From Allobosea caraganae (lineage in GTDB: Bacteria > Pseudomonadota > Alphaproteobacteria > Rhizobiales > Beijerinckiaceae): 64,000 nucleotides of DNA. The translations under genes were made by a program, and so were the position numbers. Below, one piece after another: positions 10,501-19,874 of the stretch (position 1 is its first letter; each line of letters begins with the position of its first letter). The stretch is from assembly GCF_003351345.1 (NCBI RefSeq), contig NZ_QQTO01000033.1, positions 248,001 to 312,000 on the forward strand. The letters are read 5' to 3'. Under the pieces are notes generated by a model, which ran no database searches, had not been told where the DNA came from, and saw nothing but the letters and a program-made list of their open reading frames with translations.

Positions 10501-12122
10501 ACGGCGGCGTCCACGCCAAGGATGGCCGGTTCTGGATCGACCTCGATAGCTCAAATCTGGCGGCCAGGAACAAGTTCGGCCAGACGATCGACCATGTCGA
10601 AACCGGCGCATCCTATAAGGTGAGCTTCTCGCTCTCCGACTCCGACAACGTCAGAAACGATGACGGCGTGCGGGTGCTGTGGAACGGCGAGGTCATCTTC
10701 GAGGGCCTGCCGCCGCAGACCAGCGCCAGCTGGACGACCTACAGCTTCGACGTGGTCGGCGGTTCCGGCAACGGCTCGAACAGGCTGGAGTTCATCGACA
10801 CCGGGGTCGCCGACTCCTGGGGCGCCGGCGTGGCGCTCGACGACGTGCATTTCGTCAAGACCGCCGATGTGCCGGCCGGCACGCCGGGCGACGACATCAT
10901 CACGGGCACGTCGCGTGACGACGTGATCCTGGCGGGTCTCGGCGACGACGAGGTCCACGGCGCCGCCGGCAACGACACCATCGACGGCGGCGAGGGCGAT
11001 GACCTTCTCGACGGCGGCGAGGGCGACGATGTCCTCAAGGGCGGTGCCGGCGACGACGAGCTGATCGGGAGTGCCGGCAACGACGTCCTCATCGGCGGGG
11101 CGGGCGACGACCTGTTCGACGGCGGCGATGGCATCGACACGGCCGACTACTCCGGCGACGCCGCGGGCATCGTGCTCGACCTCGCTGCCGGCGAGGCCAA
11201 TGGCGACGGCATCGGCGCCGACGAACTCAGCGGCATCGAGAACGTCATCGGCGGTTCGGGTGACGACATCCTGATCGGCGACGACGCTGCAAACCGCCTC
11301 ATCGGCGGGCTCGGCAACGACCATCTCGATGGCGGAGCCGGCAACGACGTCCTCAACGGCGGCGCGGGGGACGACCTCATCGACGGCGGAGCCGGCGACG
11401 ACACGCTCGATCTCTCGGCGGCGACGGGGCCGGTCTCGGTCGACTTCGGCGCGGGCCGCGTCTCGGGCGAGGGCATCGGCAGCGACAGCTTCAGCAACAT
11501 CGAGAAGCTGCTCTTCGGCGCGGGCAATGACGTGGTGACTGGCGGCAATGGCAATGACGGCTTCGACGGCGGCGCCGGCAACGATACGCTGAAGGGCGGC
11601 GCAGGCGACGACACGATCGCCGGCGCTGCGGGGGACGACACGGTCGACGGCGGCTCGGGTGGCGATCAGGTCTCGGGCGGCCAGGGCAACGATGCGCTCA
11701 ACGGCGGCTCGGGCACCGACAGGCTCGATGGCGGCGACGGCAACGACGTGATCGACGCCGGCTCGGATGCCGACATCGTCCTCGGCGGCGCCGGCAACGA
11801 CCAGATCAAGGGCGGCTCGGGTGACGACGTCATCACCGGCGGCGCTGGCGATGACGTGCTCTCGGGCGGCTCGGGCCATGACAGCTTCGTCTTCACCGCC
11901 GGCTTCGGCCGTGACGTGATCAGTGACTTCACGCTGACCGGCTCGGGTTCGGACACCATCCAGTTCGCTGCTGGGTTGTTCGCCGATTTTGCTGCGGTCA
12001 CGGCGGCGGCGGATCAGGTCGGCCACGACGTGGTCATCACGCTGGACCAGGACCACACGCTGACGCTCAGCAACATCGCGCTCGCCGCGCTCACCGCTGA
12101 CGACTTCCGCTTCGCAGCCTGA
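7554..12122 (+). CDS. RTX glycerophosphodiester phosphodiesterase-like protein, probably type I secreted
   Basis: 1522 residues. Residues 1-245 form a glycerophosphodiester phosphodiesterase TIM barrel (AHRG, VETDFRLTKDGALVSYHDD, LIETK, NGWTVAG) that would release glycerol-3-phosphate and an alcohol. RTX nonapeptides GGxGxDxxx follow at 257-329. Next are a lectin-like module (446-551), a cadherin/VCBS-like domain (560-650), module A (648-824), a second cadherin-like domain (829-927) and module B, near-identical to A (931-1103). A long calcium-binding RTX block (1105-1450) precedes a DxxxFRF-type acidic/aromatic C-terminus. There is no N-terminal signal peptide; RTX plus this C-terminus imply type I secretion, although no T1SS genes are in the window. 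GGAG precedes the start at about 10 bp. Confidence 0.88.
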   Translation: MADKPVLYAHRGTNPYADNEMDSYKWAFKYGADFVETDFRLTKDGALVSYHDDLPGGIANLTLAEVRAAVPGIVTLEELITLTKEMEVETGRKLGILIETKSSGYATYDALLTKLVANDFADPERIVFQTFATDHKVLRDLMETKYHVDFPLVWLTDGITDATIANVTNPNGSMGELDALAPQMGLITKEQVAAAHAAGLEVNGWTVAGTLADVQNALNLGVDGIINDNTQLARPALEKLLNNADVAYGTDQWDVTNGGAGADVVYAMSGDDIVRAGGGNDVLYGDGGNDLLFGAAGNDQLIGGSGNDFLSGGEGADVLSGGVGNDVIVASGDEVVFRAGDGIDLVSLDSTSTIRFDGIAPAGISVIRAGNNLIIRSGSDALVLLDGVDAAHQPASITTADGLTLTGAQLAALAVEGSDAEIAALLPGLQAVLASAPGFAAPSTIAVGTDLVAAGDFGDGVLAHQIDGAETGAAYRLSFSLADLPTGDDGVRVLWGGQVIYEGIPASTGSDLHFIVTGGAGNGSNELVFEGAGASFGATLDDVHLVKLADPMLPTPGNVAPEAEEANLVVSQEIPLSGRVAATDANGDALAYSLGEGPAHGALVFNADGSYRYTAAVGFTGADSFTFLANDGHGGFTETAVNLTVVPGIPVGTDLIVNGSFEDVSESSGSNGPSDWGYRNQDGQILGWTNTANKRIEQHWDHYGGVNAKDGRIWIDMDHSQTGTTPDKIGQSIAHVEAGATYRVSFSLSDSDNAKMDDGVRVLWNGEVIFDGIPPQTSASWTTYNFDVIGGSGNGTNRLEFIDTGVTDSWGAGAALDDIHFVKIAEVVTNAAPVAADDAGFSTDAGAVLSIAVADLLANDTDADGDALAIQSVTAGVGGSVTLDAHGNVVFTPAAGFSGDASFSYTVSDGKGGTDTATLSLTVNALPPVGVPVGTDLIVNGSFEDLSQSADYNGGADWGYRNNDKAIAGWTNVNRIEQHLDNYGGVHAKDGRFWIDLDSSNLAARNKFGQTIDHVETGASYKVSFSLSDSDNVRNDDGVRVLWNGEVIFEGLPPQTSASWTTYSFDVVGGSGNGSNRLEFIDTGVADSWGAGVALDDVHFVKTADVPAGTPGDDIITGTSRDDVILAGLGDDEVHGAAGNDTIDGGEGDDLLDGGEGDDVLKGGAGDDELIGSAGNDVLIGGAGDDLFDGGDGIDTADYSGDAAGIVLDLAAGEANGDGIGADELSGIENVIGGSGDDILIGDDAANRLIGGLGNDHLDGGAGNDVLNGGAGDDLIDGGAGDDTLDLSAATGPVSVDFGAGRVSGEGIGSDSFSNIEKLLFGAGNDVVTGGNGNDGFDGGAGNDTLKGGAGDDTIAGAAGDDTVDGGSGGDQVSGGQGNDALNGGSGTDRLDGGDGNDVIDAGSDADIVLGGAGNDQIKGGSGDDVITGGAGDDVLSGGSGHDSFVFTAGFGRDVISDFTLTGSGSDTIQFAAGLFADFAAVTAAADQVGHDVVITLDQDHTLTLSNIALAALTADDFRFAA

Positions 12123-12147
12123 GACGGGCACGGCGGGCGGCAAAGAG

Positions 12148-12174
12148 AAAGGGCGCCCCACAAGGGCGCCCTTT
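12148..12174 (+). terminator. Intrinsic-like terminator of the RTX gene
   Basis: A 10-bp perfect stem AAAGGGCGCC/GGCGCCCTTT has a 7-nt loop and lies 25 bp after the stop codon, ending in CTTTCC. The rest of the 341-bp gap to the next gene holds only a weak GCGGA/TCCGC hairpin near 12390-12407; no gene is seen there. Confidence 0.6.
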
Positions 12175-12463
12175 CCATTCCGAAGAGGGCTTGCGGCAGC
12201 CTTGACATGCGAGGTGGCAATCCAGCGTCTTGCCGCCTATTCGCAATCTGCGGTGCCGGACGGTGCGGCCACTCGCGACCTCCCAGGTCGGGATGAGCAT
12301 GTTCGCTGCGCCGCTCCCGGGAAAAAGCAGACCGTGCGCAATGTCCGCGCGCTTGGCAGCCGGTCACCCTGTGATAGCCTGACTTTAGAGCGGAAACAAA
12401 AATCCGCCGTCGGCTTCGCCGTTCTATCCTTCGGCGCTGCCGCATCAAAGGGAGGGTGAACGT

Positions 12464-13714
12464 ATGCGAAAGGCGCTTCTGGCCGCTGTCGCGGCCTGTT
12501 CTCTCGTGGCGGCTGCCAGTGCCGCTCAGGCTCAGGAAAAACTCAAGATCGGGGTGATGGCGACGCTTTCGGGCGCGCTGACATCCGGAGGCGAAGACGG
12601 CGTGCGCGGCGTGCAGATCGCCGCCAAGCAGGCCGGCAACAAGATCGCGGGCCGCGACATCGAGCTCATCATCGTCGCGACCGACGCCAGTCCGGACTCG
12701 GCGCTGCGCGCCGCGCGCAAGCTCGTCGAGCAGGACAAGGTTCAGCTGATCCTTGGCCCGCTGTCGGGGTCCGAGGGCATCGCCATGCGCGACTACAGCA
12801 AGACGGTGCCGAACCTCGTCATGATCAACGGTTCGTCCGGCGCGCTCGAGACCACCTATGTCAACCCGTCGCCGAATTTCTTCCGCTTCAACAGCGACGG
12901 CGCGCAATGGATGGCCGGCCTCGGCGAATACGTCTTCAAGGACAAGGGCTACAAGAAGATCGCCGTGATCGGTGAAGATTATTCCTTCCCCTATACGCAG
13001 GTCTTCGGCTTCGCGCTCGGCTATTGCAAGGCCGGCGGCCAGATCGCCCAGCGCCAGTGGGTGCCGCTCGGCACCAAGGATTTCGGCTCCGTCATTGCCA
13101 ACATCCCCGACGATGTCGACGCGGTCTTCCTCGGCCTCGGCGGCGGCGATGCGGTCAACTTCCTCAACCAATACGGCCAGACCGGCGGCAAGGCGAAGTT
13201 CATCGGCGGCTCGATCATGGCCGACCAGACGGTGCTGTCGTCGCGCGGCGCCGCCAAGCGCCTGCTCGTCGGCACGCCCACCTCCAGCGGTGTCGCCGAC
13301 GAATGGGACGATCCGAAGTGGAAGGCCTGGGTGAAGGCCTATCAGGACGCGTTCCCGGCCGATAAGCGCTTCGCCAGCCCGTCGCTCTTCGCGACGAACT
13401 ACTACAACGCCTTCAATGCGCTGGCGATCGCGATGGGCAAGGTCAACGGCGATCTCTCGGATGGCGGCGCCAAGCTGCGTGCCGAACTCGCCAAGACGGA
13501 GCTCGACGCGCCCAACGGCAAGGTCAAGCTCGACGCCAATCGCCACGCGATCGCGACGACCTTCATCACCGAGGTCGCCGAGCTGCCGAACGGCGACCTG
13601 ACGAACAGGTTCGTCAAGACGGTGCCGGACGTGCCTCAGACGCTGGGCCTTTCGGCGGATGCCTTCAAGGCTGTTGGCTTGCCCTCCCGGACCAACCCCG
13701 AGTGCAAGCAATAA
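12464..13714 (+). CDS. Branched-chain amino acid-type ABC transporter substrate-binding protein (LivJ-like)
   Basis: Periplasmic binding protein, 416 residues, Peripla_BP_6 fold. A Sec signal peptide MRKALLAAVAACSLVAAASA ends near residue 23 (AQAQ). The family N-terminus follows (IGVMATLSGALTSGGEDGVRG), then the hinge region with GPLSGSEGIAMRDY and NGSSGALETTYV. GGAGGG lies just upstream of the start. It heads the rightward island and supplies ligand to the LivH/M/G/F-type components encoded from 14.7 kb. The family binds amino acids but also amides, urea and aromatic acids, so the real ligand may be the substrate of the molybdenum hydroxylase downstream (inference). A small TAAGCC/GGCTTA hairpin overlaps its stop codon (13712-13728). 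Confidence 0.9.
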   Translation: MRKALLAAVAACSLVAAASAAQAQEKLKIGVMATLSGALTSGGEDGVRGVQIAAKQAGNKIAGRDIELIIVATDASPDSALRAARKLVEQDKVQLILGPLSGSEGIAMRDYSKTVPNLVMINGSSGALETTYVNPSPNFFRFNSDGAQWMAGLGEYVFKDKGYKKIAVIGEDYSFPYTQVFGFALGYCKAGGQIAQRQWVPLGTKDFGSVIANIPDDVDAVFLGLGGGDAVNFLNQYGQTGGKAKFIGGSIMADQTVLSSRGAAKRLLVGTPTSSGVADEWDDPKWKAWVKAYQDAFPADKRFASPSLFATNYYNAFNALAIAMGKVNGDLSDGGAKLRAELAKTELDAPNGKVKLDANRHAIATTFITEVAELPNGDLTNRFVKTVPDVPQTLGLSADAFKAVGLPSRTNPECKQ

Positions 13715-13878
13715 GCCGCTGAGGCTTAAGCGGAGGGGGGCAACGCGAGATGCGCGCCCCCTCCGCCCCTGCCACGCCCCGGTTTCCGACGCCGTCCGGC
13801 ACCAGTTCGCCGGTCGCCTCGGGGAAGGCTTGCCCGCTGGGACGAGCCTGACTGCCGGGCATCGTTACGCGAGGAACC

Positions 13879-14736
13879 ATGAGTCGCGCAGTCGCGGTTT
13901 GCCACGGGCCCTTCGGCCGGGTGTCGATCTACGATCTCGACCGGCCGCTGGTGCTGCACGCCCACCGGGAAGCGCACCTGATCTTCTTCCTGGAGGGCTC
14001 GCGTGGGCTGGTCACCGTCAATGGCCGGCAGATCCTCGTCGATCCCTTCATGGGCGTGGCGATCAATCCGTGGGAGCCGCACAACTTCCAGCCGGCGGTC
14101 AGCGGTTCATACGGCCTGTTCCTGGTCGTCTACCTCAAGCCGGAATGGCTGGCGGAGCAGACGATGACGCCGCCGGGCGCCATCGCCTTTCCGTCATCCG
14201 AACTCGTCGTCACCTGCGAACTCGCCGCCTGGCGTGACAAGGCCGTTGAGATGCTGCTGTCCCAACACCGCGAACTCACCCTGGCGCCCGTGCTGATGGC
14301 GCTGGCGCAGGCCTCGAGCGAGCCGATCGGCTCCGATCTCGCCTCCTCGCTGCTGCATCTCGCGCCGGAGGGAGCGGTCGACCGGCGCGTGCAGCGCGCC
14401 TGCCGCCTGCTCGAGGCGCGCCCGTCTTCCGAGGGGGCGCTGGTCCGCGTCGCCCGCGAATCCGGGCTCTCGCGGGCGCATTTCTTCAAGCTGTTCCGGC
14501 AGCAGATCGGCGTCACGCCGACCGTCTTCTCCAACACGGTGCGCCTCGACGCCGCGCTCGACCGGATCGTCCAGTCGGGCGATCCCGTCACCGTGATCGG
14601 CGACAGGCTCGGCTTCTCCTGCCAGAGCGTCTTCACCCGGTTCTTCACGGCCCATATGGGCATGGCGCCCAGCGATTACCGTCGCGCGCTGCGCATGGTC
14701 GGCGGCGCACCGCCGCAGCAGGCGCGTCATGGCTGA
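13879..14736 (+). CDS. AraC-family transcriptional regulator
   Basis: Cytoplasmic regulator of 285 residues. The N-terminal cupin-type sensing domain covers about 1-150 (HAHREAHLIFFLEGSRG, a typical AraC effector-binding pattern). The C-terminal double helix-turn-helix lies at about 167-270 (VARESGLSRAHFFKLFRQQIG and GFSCQSVFTRFFTAHMGMAPSDYRR). The gene sits inside the transporter operon, after the binding protein, and overlaps the permease gene by 8 bp. It likely activates the island in response to the imported compound (inference). Confidence 0.88.
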   Translation: MSRAVAVCHGPFGRVSIYDLDRPLVLHAHREAHLIFFLEGSRGLVTVNGRQILVDPFMGVAINPWEPHNFQPAVSGSYGLFLVVYLKPEWLAEQTMTPPGAIAFPSSELVVTCELAAWRDKAVEMLLSQHRELTLAPVLMALAQASSEPIGSDLASSLLHLAPEGAVDRRVQRACRLLEARPSSEGALVRVARESGLSRAHFFKLFRQQIGVTPTVFSNTVRLDAALDRIVQSGDPVTVIGDRLGFSCQSVFTRFFTAHMGMAPSDYRRALRMVGGAPPQQARHG

Positions 14737-15742
14737 GTTCCTCGCCCGCCGCCCGATCTGGTCACTCATCATCCTGGTCGTTGCCGCGCTCGTGCTCTGG
14801 CTCGTCTTCTCCGTCTGGACGCCGGGCATGGAGGAGATGTTCGGGCGCAAGCGGGTCTTCCTCAGCGCGCTCTTCAACGGCATCACGCTCGGCGCGCTCT
14901 ATTTCCTCGTCGCCAGCGGCTTCACGCTGATCTTCGGCCTGATGCGCAACGTCAACCTGGCGCATGGCTCGCTCTACCTGTTCGGCGGCTATGTCGGCTA
15001 CAGCATCGGCAACCTGACCGGGTCCTGGCTCATCGCGCTGATCGCCGCGTTCCTGATCGTCGGCCTGGCCGGGCTGCTGATGCAGGTTCTCCTCTTCCGC
15101 TGGATGGAAGGGCAGGACCTACGGCAGACGCTGGTGACGATCGGCCTCTCGATCATCGTCGCCGACCTGCTGCTCTGGGGTTATGGCGGCGACACGTTTC
15201 AGGTCACGGCGCCGGACTGGCTCGCCGGCCCCGTGCAATTGCCCTTCGTCGTCGCGCTGCGCAGCAATGGCGAGGCGGTGATGATGACCTACCCGCTGGT
15301 GCGCATCGCGATCCTGATCGGCGCGATCATCCTCGGCGTCCTGATGTGGCTCGCCCTCAACCGCACGCGCGTCGGCATGCTGGTGCGTGCCGGCGTCGAC
15401 GACCGCGACATGCTCTCGGCCACCGGCGTGCGGGTCCAGCTCGTCTTCATGATGGTCTTCGCCTTCGGCGCGGGCTTGGCCGGGCTTGCCGGCGTCGTTG
15501 GCGGCACTTTCCAGTCGCTCCAGCCCGGCGAGGACACCAAGATCCTGCTCTCCTCGCTCGTCGTCGTCATCGTCGGCGGCATGGGCTCGATCCCCGGGGC
15601 GGCGATGGGCGCGCTCATCGTCGGCCTCGCCGAGCAGTTCGGCTCGGTCTACATGCCGACCTATGCCGTGATGCTGACCTTCGTCATCATGGTCGTGGTG
15701 CTGGCGATCCGGCCGCAGGGCCTGGCGGCGGTGAGGCGCTGA
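14729..15742 (+). CDS. Branched-chain amino acid-type ABC permease (LivH-like)
   Basis: Inner-membrane permease of 337 residues. An extra N-terminal TM segment (SLIILVVAALVLWLVFSVW) precedes the conserved LivH core with NGITLGALYFLVASGFTLIF, NLAHGSLYLFGGYVGY and the C-terminal VVIVGGMGSIPGAAMGA loop that contacts the ATPases. It pairs with the LivM-like product 1 bp downstream. The start overlaps the AraC stop. Confidence 0.9.
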   Translation: MAEFLARRPIWSLIILVVAALVLWLVFSVWTPGMEEMFGRKRVFLSALFNGITLGALYFLVASGFTLIFGLMRNVNLAHGSLYLFGGYVGYSIGNLTGSWLIALIAAFLIVGLAGLLMQVLLFRWMEGQDLRQTLVTIGLSIIVADLLLWGYGGDTFQVTAPDWLAGPVQLPFVVALRSNGEAVMMTYPLVRIAILIGAIILGVLMWLALNRTRVGMLVRAGVDDRDMLSATGVRVQLVFMMVFAFGAGLAGLAGVVGGTFQSLQPGEDTKILLSSLVVVIVGGMGSIPGAAMGALIVGLAEQFGSVYMPTYAVMLTFVIMVVVLAIRPQGLAAVRR

Positions 15743-15743
15743 C

Positions 15744-16844
15744 GTGGCGATCGCCGGGACACGCCCTGTCCCCCATCGCGCCGCAACCGGCGACGGCTTC
15801 AGCGACTGGCTGATGCGGCAGGGCATGTCGTTCTGGATCGTCGCCGGGCTGCTCCTCGTCATGCCGCTGGTCGTGAGCCCGTTCTGGCTCATCCAGATCC
15901 TGGCCTACGCGATGATCCTCGGGATGATCGGGCTCAGCCTGATGTTCCTCGCCGGCTATGGCGGCATCGTCAGCCTGATCCAGATGACGGTCGCCGGCTT
16001 CGCCGGCTATCTCGTCGCGATCCTCGGCGACAGCGCCATCGTCCAGATCAGTCTGAAATGGCCGTGGTGGATGGCGGTGCCGGTCGCCATCTTCATCGCG
16101 ACACTGTTCGGCACGGTGGGCGGGGCGCTCTCGGTCAGGACCGAGGGCATCTACACGATCATGATCACGCTCGCGATCGGATCGGCCTTCTACTACCTGA
16201 CGCTGCAGAACTATACGATCTTCAACGGCTTCAGCGGCTTCAACGGCATCGTCCCGCCGGTCTTCCTCGGGGTCGACTGGGGCAGCAACCTGCCGTTCTA
16301 TTTCCTGACGCTCGGCTGCGCCGCGCTCGCCTATGCCGTCGTCGTCTATGTCGCGCGCGCGCCCTTCGGCCTGGCGCTGCAGGGCACGCGCGACAATCCG
16401 CGGCGCATGGCGGCGCTCGGCTTCGATGTCATGGCCCATCGCATCGCCGCCTATGCCTTCGCGGCGGTGATCGCCGCCTGCGCCGGCATCCTGCTCGTCT
16501 GGTATCAGCGGCAGATCTCGCCGGGCACGGCCGGCGTCGGGCCGGTCGTCGACATTCTCATCATCGCCGTGGTCGGCGGCCTGAGCCGGCCGATCGGCCC
16601 CTTCATCGGGGCGCTGGTCTATGTCCTGCTGCGCACCTTCTCGCTCGATCTGCTCGAGGCGGTCGGCCTCGACGGCAAGCGCTACCAGTTGCTCATCGGG
16701 CTCGGCTTCCTCGTCATCGTGCTGTTCTCGCCGGATGGGCTCGTCGGCATCTGGCAGCGGCTGCGCGACCGCTACCTCCGGAGCCGCGATACGCGCGCCT
16801 CCGATATGCGGATCGGCGGCGGCGGGCCAGGGGGCGGGTCATGA
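15744..16844 (+). CDS. Branched-chain amino acid-type ABC permease (LivM-like)
   Basis: Inner-membrane permease of 366 residues starting at GTG (15744), right after the LivH stop. Seen: about ten hydrophobic segments, the LivM motif GYGGIVSLIQMTVAGFAGY, and the coupling loop RDNPRRMAALGFDV followed by VVGGLSRPIGPFIGALVY. It forms a heterodimeric channel with the LivH-like protein. Its stop overlaps the ATPase start (ATGA). Confidence 0.9.
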   Translation: MAIAGTRPVPHRAATGDGFSDWLMRQGMSFWIVAGLLLVMPLVVSPFWLIQILAYAMILGMIGLSLMFLAGYGGIVSLIQMTVAGFAGYLVAILGDSAIVQISLKWPWWMAVPVAIFIATLFGTVGGALSVRTEGIYTIMITLAIGSAFYYLTLQNYTIFNGFSGFNGIVPPVFLGVDWGSNLPFYFLTLGCAALAYAVVVYVARAPFGLALQGTRDNPRRMAALGFDVMAHRIAAYAFAAVIAACAGILLVWYQRQISPGTAGVGPVVDILIIAVVGGLSRPIGPFIGALVYVLLRTFSLDLLEAVGLDGKRYQLLIGLGFLVIVLFSPDGLVGIWQRLRDRYLRSRDTRASDMRIGGGGPGGGS

Positions 16845-17632
16845 GCGCGGTCCCGCTGATGCATGAGCGGCTAAGCACGGCGGGCTCGGCGAACGCGCTC
16901 GAGCTGCGCGGCGTCTCGCGGCTCTTCGGCGCGCTCGCGGCGCTCTCCGACATCACGCTATCGGTGCAGCCCGGCGAGCGGCGGGCCGTGCTGGGTTCGA
17001 ACGGGGCCGGCAAGACGACGCTGTTCAACTGCATCACCGGCGATTTCGCGCCGAGTTCCGGCGTCATCCGCTTCTTCGGCGAGGACGTCACCGCCTTCCC
17101 GCCGCAGGAGCGCATCCGGCGCGGTCTGAGGCGCACCTACCAGATCTCGTCGCTCTTCGCCGGCCTGTCGGTTCTCGACAATGTCTATCTCGCCTGCCGC
17201 GGCGTCTCGCGGAACCGCTTCTCGCTGCTGCGCCCGCGCCGCGACGACACGCTCGTCCACGCCGCTGAGAACCTTGTCGAAGCCGTGCACCTGACGCCGG
17301 TGAAGGACCGTCTCGTCGGCGAGCTCGCCTATGGCCAGCAGCGCCAGCTCGAGATCGCGCTCGCGCTCTCGGGCGCGCCGCGCTTCGTCCTGTTCGACGA
17401 GCCGGCGGCGGGTCTCTCGCCGACCGAGCGGCGCGACCTCGTCGCCATCCTGACCTCGTTGCCGGCCCATATCGGCTACATCATCATCGAGCACGACATG
17501 GACGTGGCGCTGCGCGTCGTCGAGAGCGTGACGATGATGCACAACGGCCGCATCTTCAAGGAAGGCCGGCCGGACGAGATCGAGTCCGATCCCGAGGTCC
17601 AGGAGCTTTACCTCGGGGGCGGCCATGGCTGA
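16841..17632 (+). CDS. Branched-chain amino acid-type ABC ATPase (LivG-like)
   Basis: Cytoplasmic ATPase of 263 residues. Walker A GSNGAGKTT, Q-loop region RRTYQISSLF, signature-type ELAYGQQRQLEIALAL (the degenerate YGQQR form usual in LivG), Walker B FVLFDEPAAGLSP and H-loop IIEHDMDVA are all present. The start at 16841 overlaps the LivM stop. It overlaps the downstream LivF/Tm-1 fusion by 8 bp, and the two ATPases would form the motor. Confidence 0.9.
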   Translation: MSAVPLMHERLSTAGSANALELRGVSRLFGALAALSDITLSVQPGERRAVLGSNGAGKTTLFNCITGDFAPSSGVIRFFGEDVTAFPPQERIRRGLRRTYQISSLFAGLSVLDNVYLACRGVSRNRFSLLRPRRDDTLVHAAENLVEAVHLTPVKDRLVGELAYGQQRQLEIALALSGAPRFVLFDEPAAGLSPTERRDLVAILTSLPAHIGYIIIEHDMDVALRVVESVTMMHNGRIFKEGRPDEIESDPEVQELYLGGGHG

Positions 17633-19874
17633 ACGCCTCAAGGCTCCGCCCCCCGCGGGCGTGCCCGTCCTGCAGATCGCCGGGCTCAACGTCTTCTATG
17701 GTCGCTCGCATGCGCTGCAGGGCGTCGACCTGACGCTCCACCATGGCGTCCTGTCCGTCGTCGGCCGCAACGGCATGGGCAAGACCACCATGTGCAAGGC
17801 GATCATGGGGCTGGTGCCGATCAGCGGCGGCTCCATCCGCTTCTTCGGCGAGGAGGTCGCCGGTCGCTCGCCCGCCGAGGTGGCGCGCCTCGGCATCGGC
17901 TACGTCCCGCAGGGCCGCCGGCTCTGGCGCTCGCTGACGGTCGACGAGCATCTCCGGCTGATGCAGCGCGGCAAGCGCGGCGCCTGGACGCCGGAGCGCA
18001 TCTACGAGGCGTTCCCACGACTCGCCGAACGGCGCAACAATGGCGGCGCGCAGCTCTCGGGCGGCGAGCAGCAGATGCTCGCGATCAGCCGGGCGCTGCT
18101 GATGAACCCGCGCCTGCTCATCATGGACGAGCCGACCGAGGGCCTCGCCCCGGTCATCGTCGCCCATGTCGAGGAGATGCTGGTCCGGCTCGCCGAGCAG
18201 GGCGACGTCGCCATCCTGATGATCGAGCAGAACATCGGCGTCGCCACGCAGATGTCCGATCCCGTCGCGATCATGGTCAACGGCCGGGTCAACCGCATCA
18301 TCGCCTCGGCGACGCTCGCAGGCGACCGCGAATTGCAGCAGCGCCTGCTCGGCGTCGGCCGTCACGGCCATGACGAGACCGACGGCGCGCCGCAGCCCGC
18401 CGCGGCTGGCACGCAGCCGGCTGGTGCGGCGCCCGTCGCACCTGCTGGGCCGACCCGCGTCTACAATGCCAACCCAGTGATCCCGACGCGCTGGTCCCAG
18501 CCCGTGCCGGCGGCCCGCATCGAGGCGCAGGCCCGCACCATCTCGCGGCCGACGCTCGCGACGCTCGACGGCCGCCGCCTCGCAGATGTCCGTCCGCTCG
18601 CGGCCACTGCGGCCGGCGAGCCCTACGTGGTCGTCGCCGGCACGCTCGACACCAAGGGCGAGGAGCTGCGCTTCATTCGCGACCTGATCCGCTCGGAAGG
18701 CCTGAGGACCCGGCTCGTCGACCTCTCGACCTCGGGGCGCAGCACTGGGGGCGACGTGACGCCCCAGGAGATCGCGCTTGCCCATCCCAGAGGCTCGGCC
18801 GGAATCTCATCCGGCGATCGTGGCACTGCGGTGGCGGCGATGACCGAGGCGTTCAAGGCCTGGCTGCCCCGGCAGGAGGGCGTCATCGGCGTGATCTCCG
18901 CCGGCGGCTCGGGCGCAACCGCGATGGCGACCCCGGCCATGCAGCTCCTGCCCATCGGCCTGCCAAAGCTGATGATCTCGACCATGGCCGCAGGCGACGT
19001 GCGCCACTATGTCGGCCCGACTGACATGACGATGATGTACTCGGTCAGCGACGTGCAGGGCCTGAACCGGCTCTCGCGCGTCGTGCTCGGCAATGGCGCG
19101 CGCGCCATCGCGGCAATGGCGAAGGCGCGGCTGGCCGAACTCAGGCGCGAGGCGCCGCTGCGGCGGGCGGAGGCGGAGAAGCCGCTCGTCGGTATGACCA
19201 TGTTCGGCGTCACCACCCCTTGCGTCCAGCAGGTCGGCAAGCTGCTTGGGGCCGAGTGGGAGCCGCTCGTCTTCCACGCCACCGGCACCGGTGGCCGGGG
19301 GATGGAGAAGCTCGTCGATTCCGGCCTCATTGGCGCAGTGATCGACGTCTCGACCACCGAAATCTGCGACATGATGATGGGCGGCATCCTGCCGGCGACG
19401 GAGGATCGCCTCAGTGCGATCATCCGCACGCGCATCCCCTATGTCGGCTCGGTCGGCGCGCTCGACATGGTGAACTTCGCCGCGCCCGAGACGGTGCCGG
19501 AGCGCTATCGCGGCCGGACGCTCTATCCGCACAACCCGCAGATCACGCTGATGCGCACGAATCCGGAGGAGAACGCGCGCATGGGCCGCTGGATCGGCGA
19601 GCGGCTGAACCTGATGGAGGGGCCGGTCCGCTTCCTGATCCCCGAGCTCGGCGTCTCGGCGCTGGATGCGCCCGGCAAGCCCTTCCACGATCCGGCCGCC
19701 GATGCGGCGCTGTTCCAGGCGCTGGAGCAGACCGTCCGCGTCAGCGCCAGCCGCCAGCTCATCCGCCTGCCGCTCCACATCAACGACCCGGCCTTCGCCG
19801 CCGCCCTCGTGCAGCAGTTCCGCACGCTGCACGCCGGCCGGCGCCGCGAGCGGCTCGGTGGGGGCAGGCCATGA
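17625..19874 (+). CDS. LivF-like ABC ATPase fused to a Tm-1-like (UPF0261) domain
   Basis: 749 residues, three times a normal LivF. Residues 1-245 are a complete ABC ATPase (Walker [10 protein letters not shown] at about 47, signature LSGGEQQM at about 145, Walker [12 protein letters not shown] at about 164). A low-complexity Ala/Pro linker runs to about 330. Residues 332-740 match the Tm-1-like ATP-binding/UPF0261 family: [52 protein letters not shown]-like [14 protein letters not shown], and [15 protein letters not shown]. No stop or frameshift separates the parts. The next gene encodes the TIM-barrel protein that, in tomato Tm-1, is the C-terminal half of the same polypeptide. UPF0261 chemistry is not established; here it is physically tied to transport. 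Confidence 0.85.
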   Translation: MAERLKAPPPAGVPVLQIAGLNVFYGRSHALQGVDLTLHHGVLSVVGRNGMGKTTMCKAIMGLVPISGGSIRFFGEEVAGRSPAEVARLGIGYVPQGRRLWRSLTVDEHLRLMQRGKRGAWTPERIYEAFPRLAERRNNGGAQLSGGEQQMLAISRALLMNPRLLIMDEPTEGLAPVIVAHVEEMLVRLAEQGDVAILMIEQNIGVATQMSDPVAIMVNGRVNRIIASATLAGDRELQQRLLGVGRHGHDETDGAPQPAAAGTQPAGAAPVAPAGPTRVYNANPVIPTRWSQPVPAARIEAQARTISRPTLATLDGRRLADVRPLAATAAGEPYVVVAGTLDTKGEELRFIRDLIRSEGLRTRLVDLSTSGRSTGGDVTPQEIALAHPRGSAGISSGDRGTAVAAMTEAFKAWLPRQEGVIGVISAGGSGATAMATPAMQLLPIGLPKLMISTMAAGDVRHYVGPTDMTMMYSVSDVQGLNRLSRVVLGNGARAIAAMAKARLAELRREAPLRRAEAEKPLVGMTMFGVTTPCVQQVGKLLGAEWEPLVFHATGTGGRGMEKLVDSGLIGAVIDVSTTEICDMMMGGILPATEDRLSAIIRTRIPYVGSVGALDMVNFAAPETVPERYRGRTLYPHNPQITLMRTNPEENARMGRWIGERLNLMEGPVRFLIPELGVSALDAPGKPFHDPAADAALFQALEQTVRVSASRQLIRLPLHINDPAFAAALVQQFRTLHAGRRRERLGGGRP

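Noticed and set aside
8326-11900. Direct DNA repeats that might suggest a CRISPR array
   Set aside because: The repeats are in-frame RTX codons with no constant spacer structure and no cas genes nearby.
7401-12161. Two very long open frames on the minus strand (about 1037 and 536 codons) across the RTX gene
   Set aside because: They are antisense to GGxGxD repeats; the composition is Asp/Val/Ala-rich shadow sequence without domains, while the plus strand has clear GDPD and RTX motifs.
12123-12463. Small open frames on both strands between the RTX and LivJ-like genes
   Set aside because: Arg-rich shadow composition, no start signals; the interval is explained by a terminator and promoter DNA.
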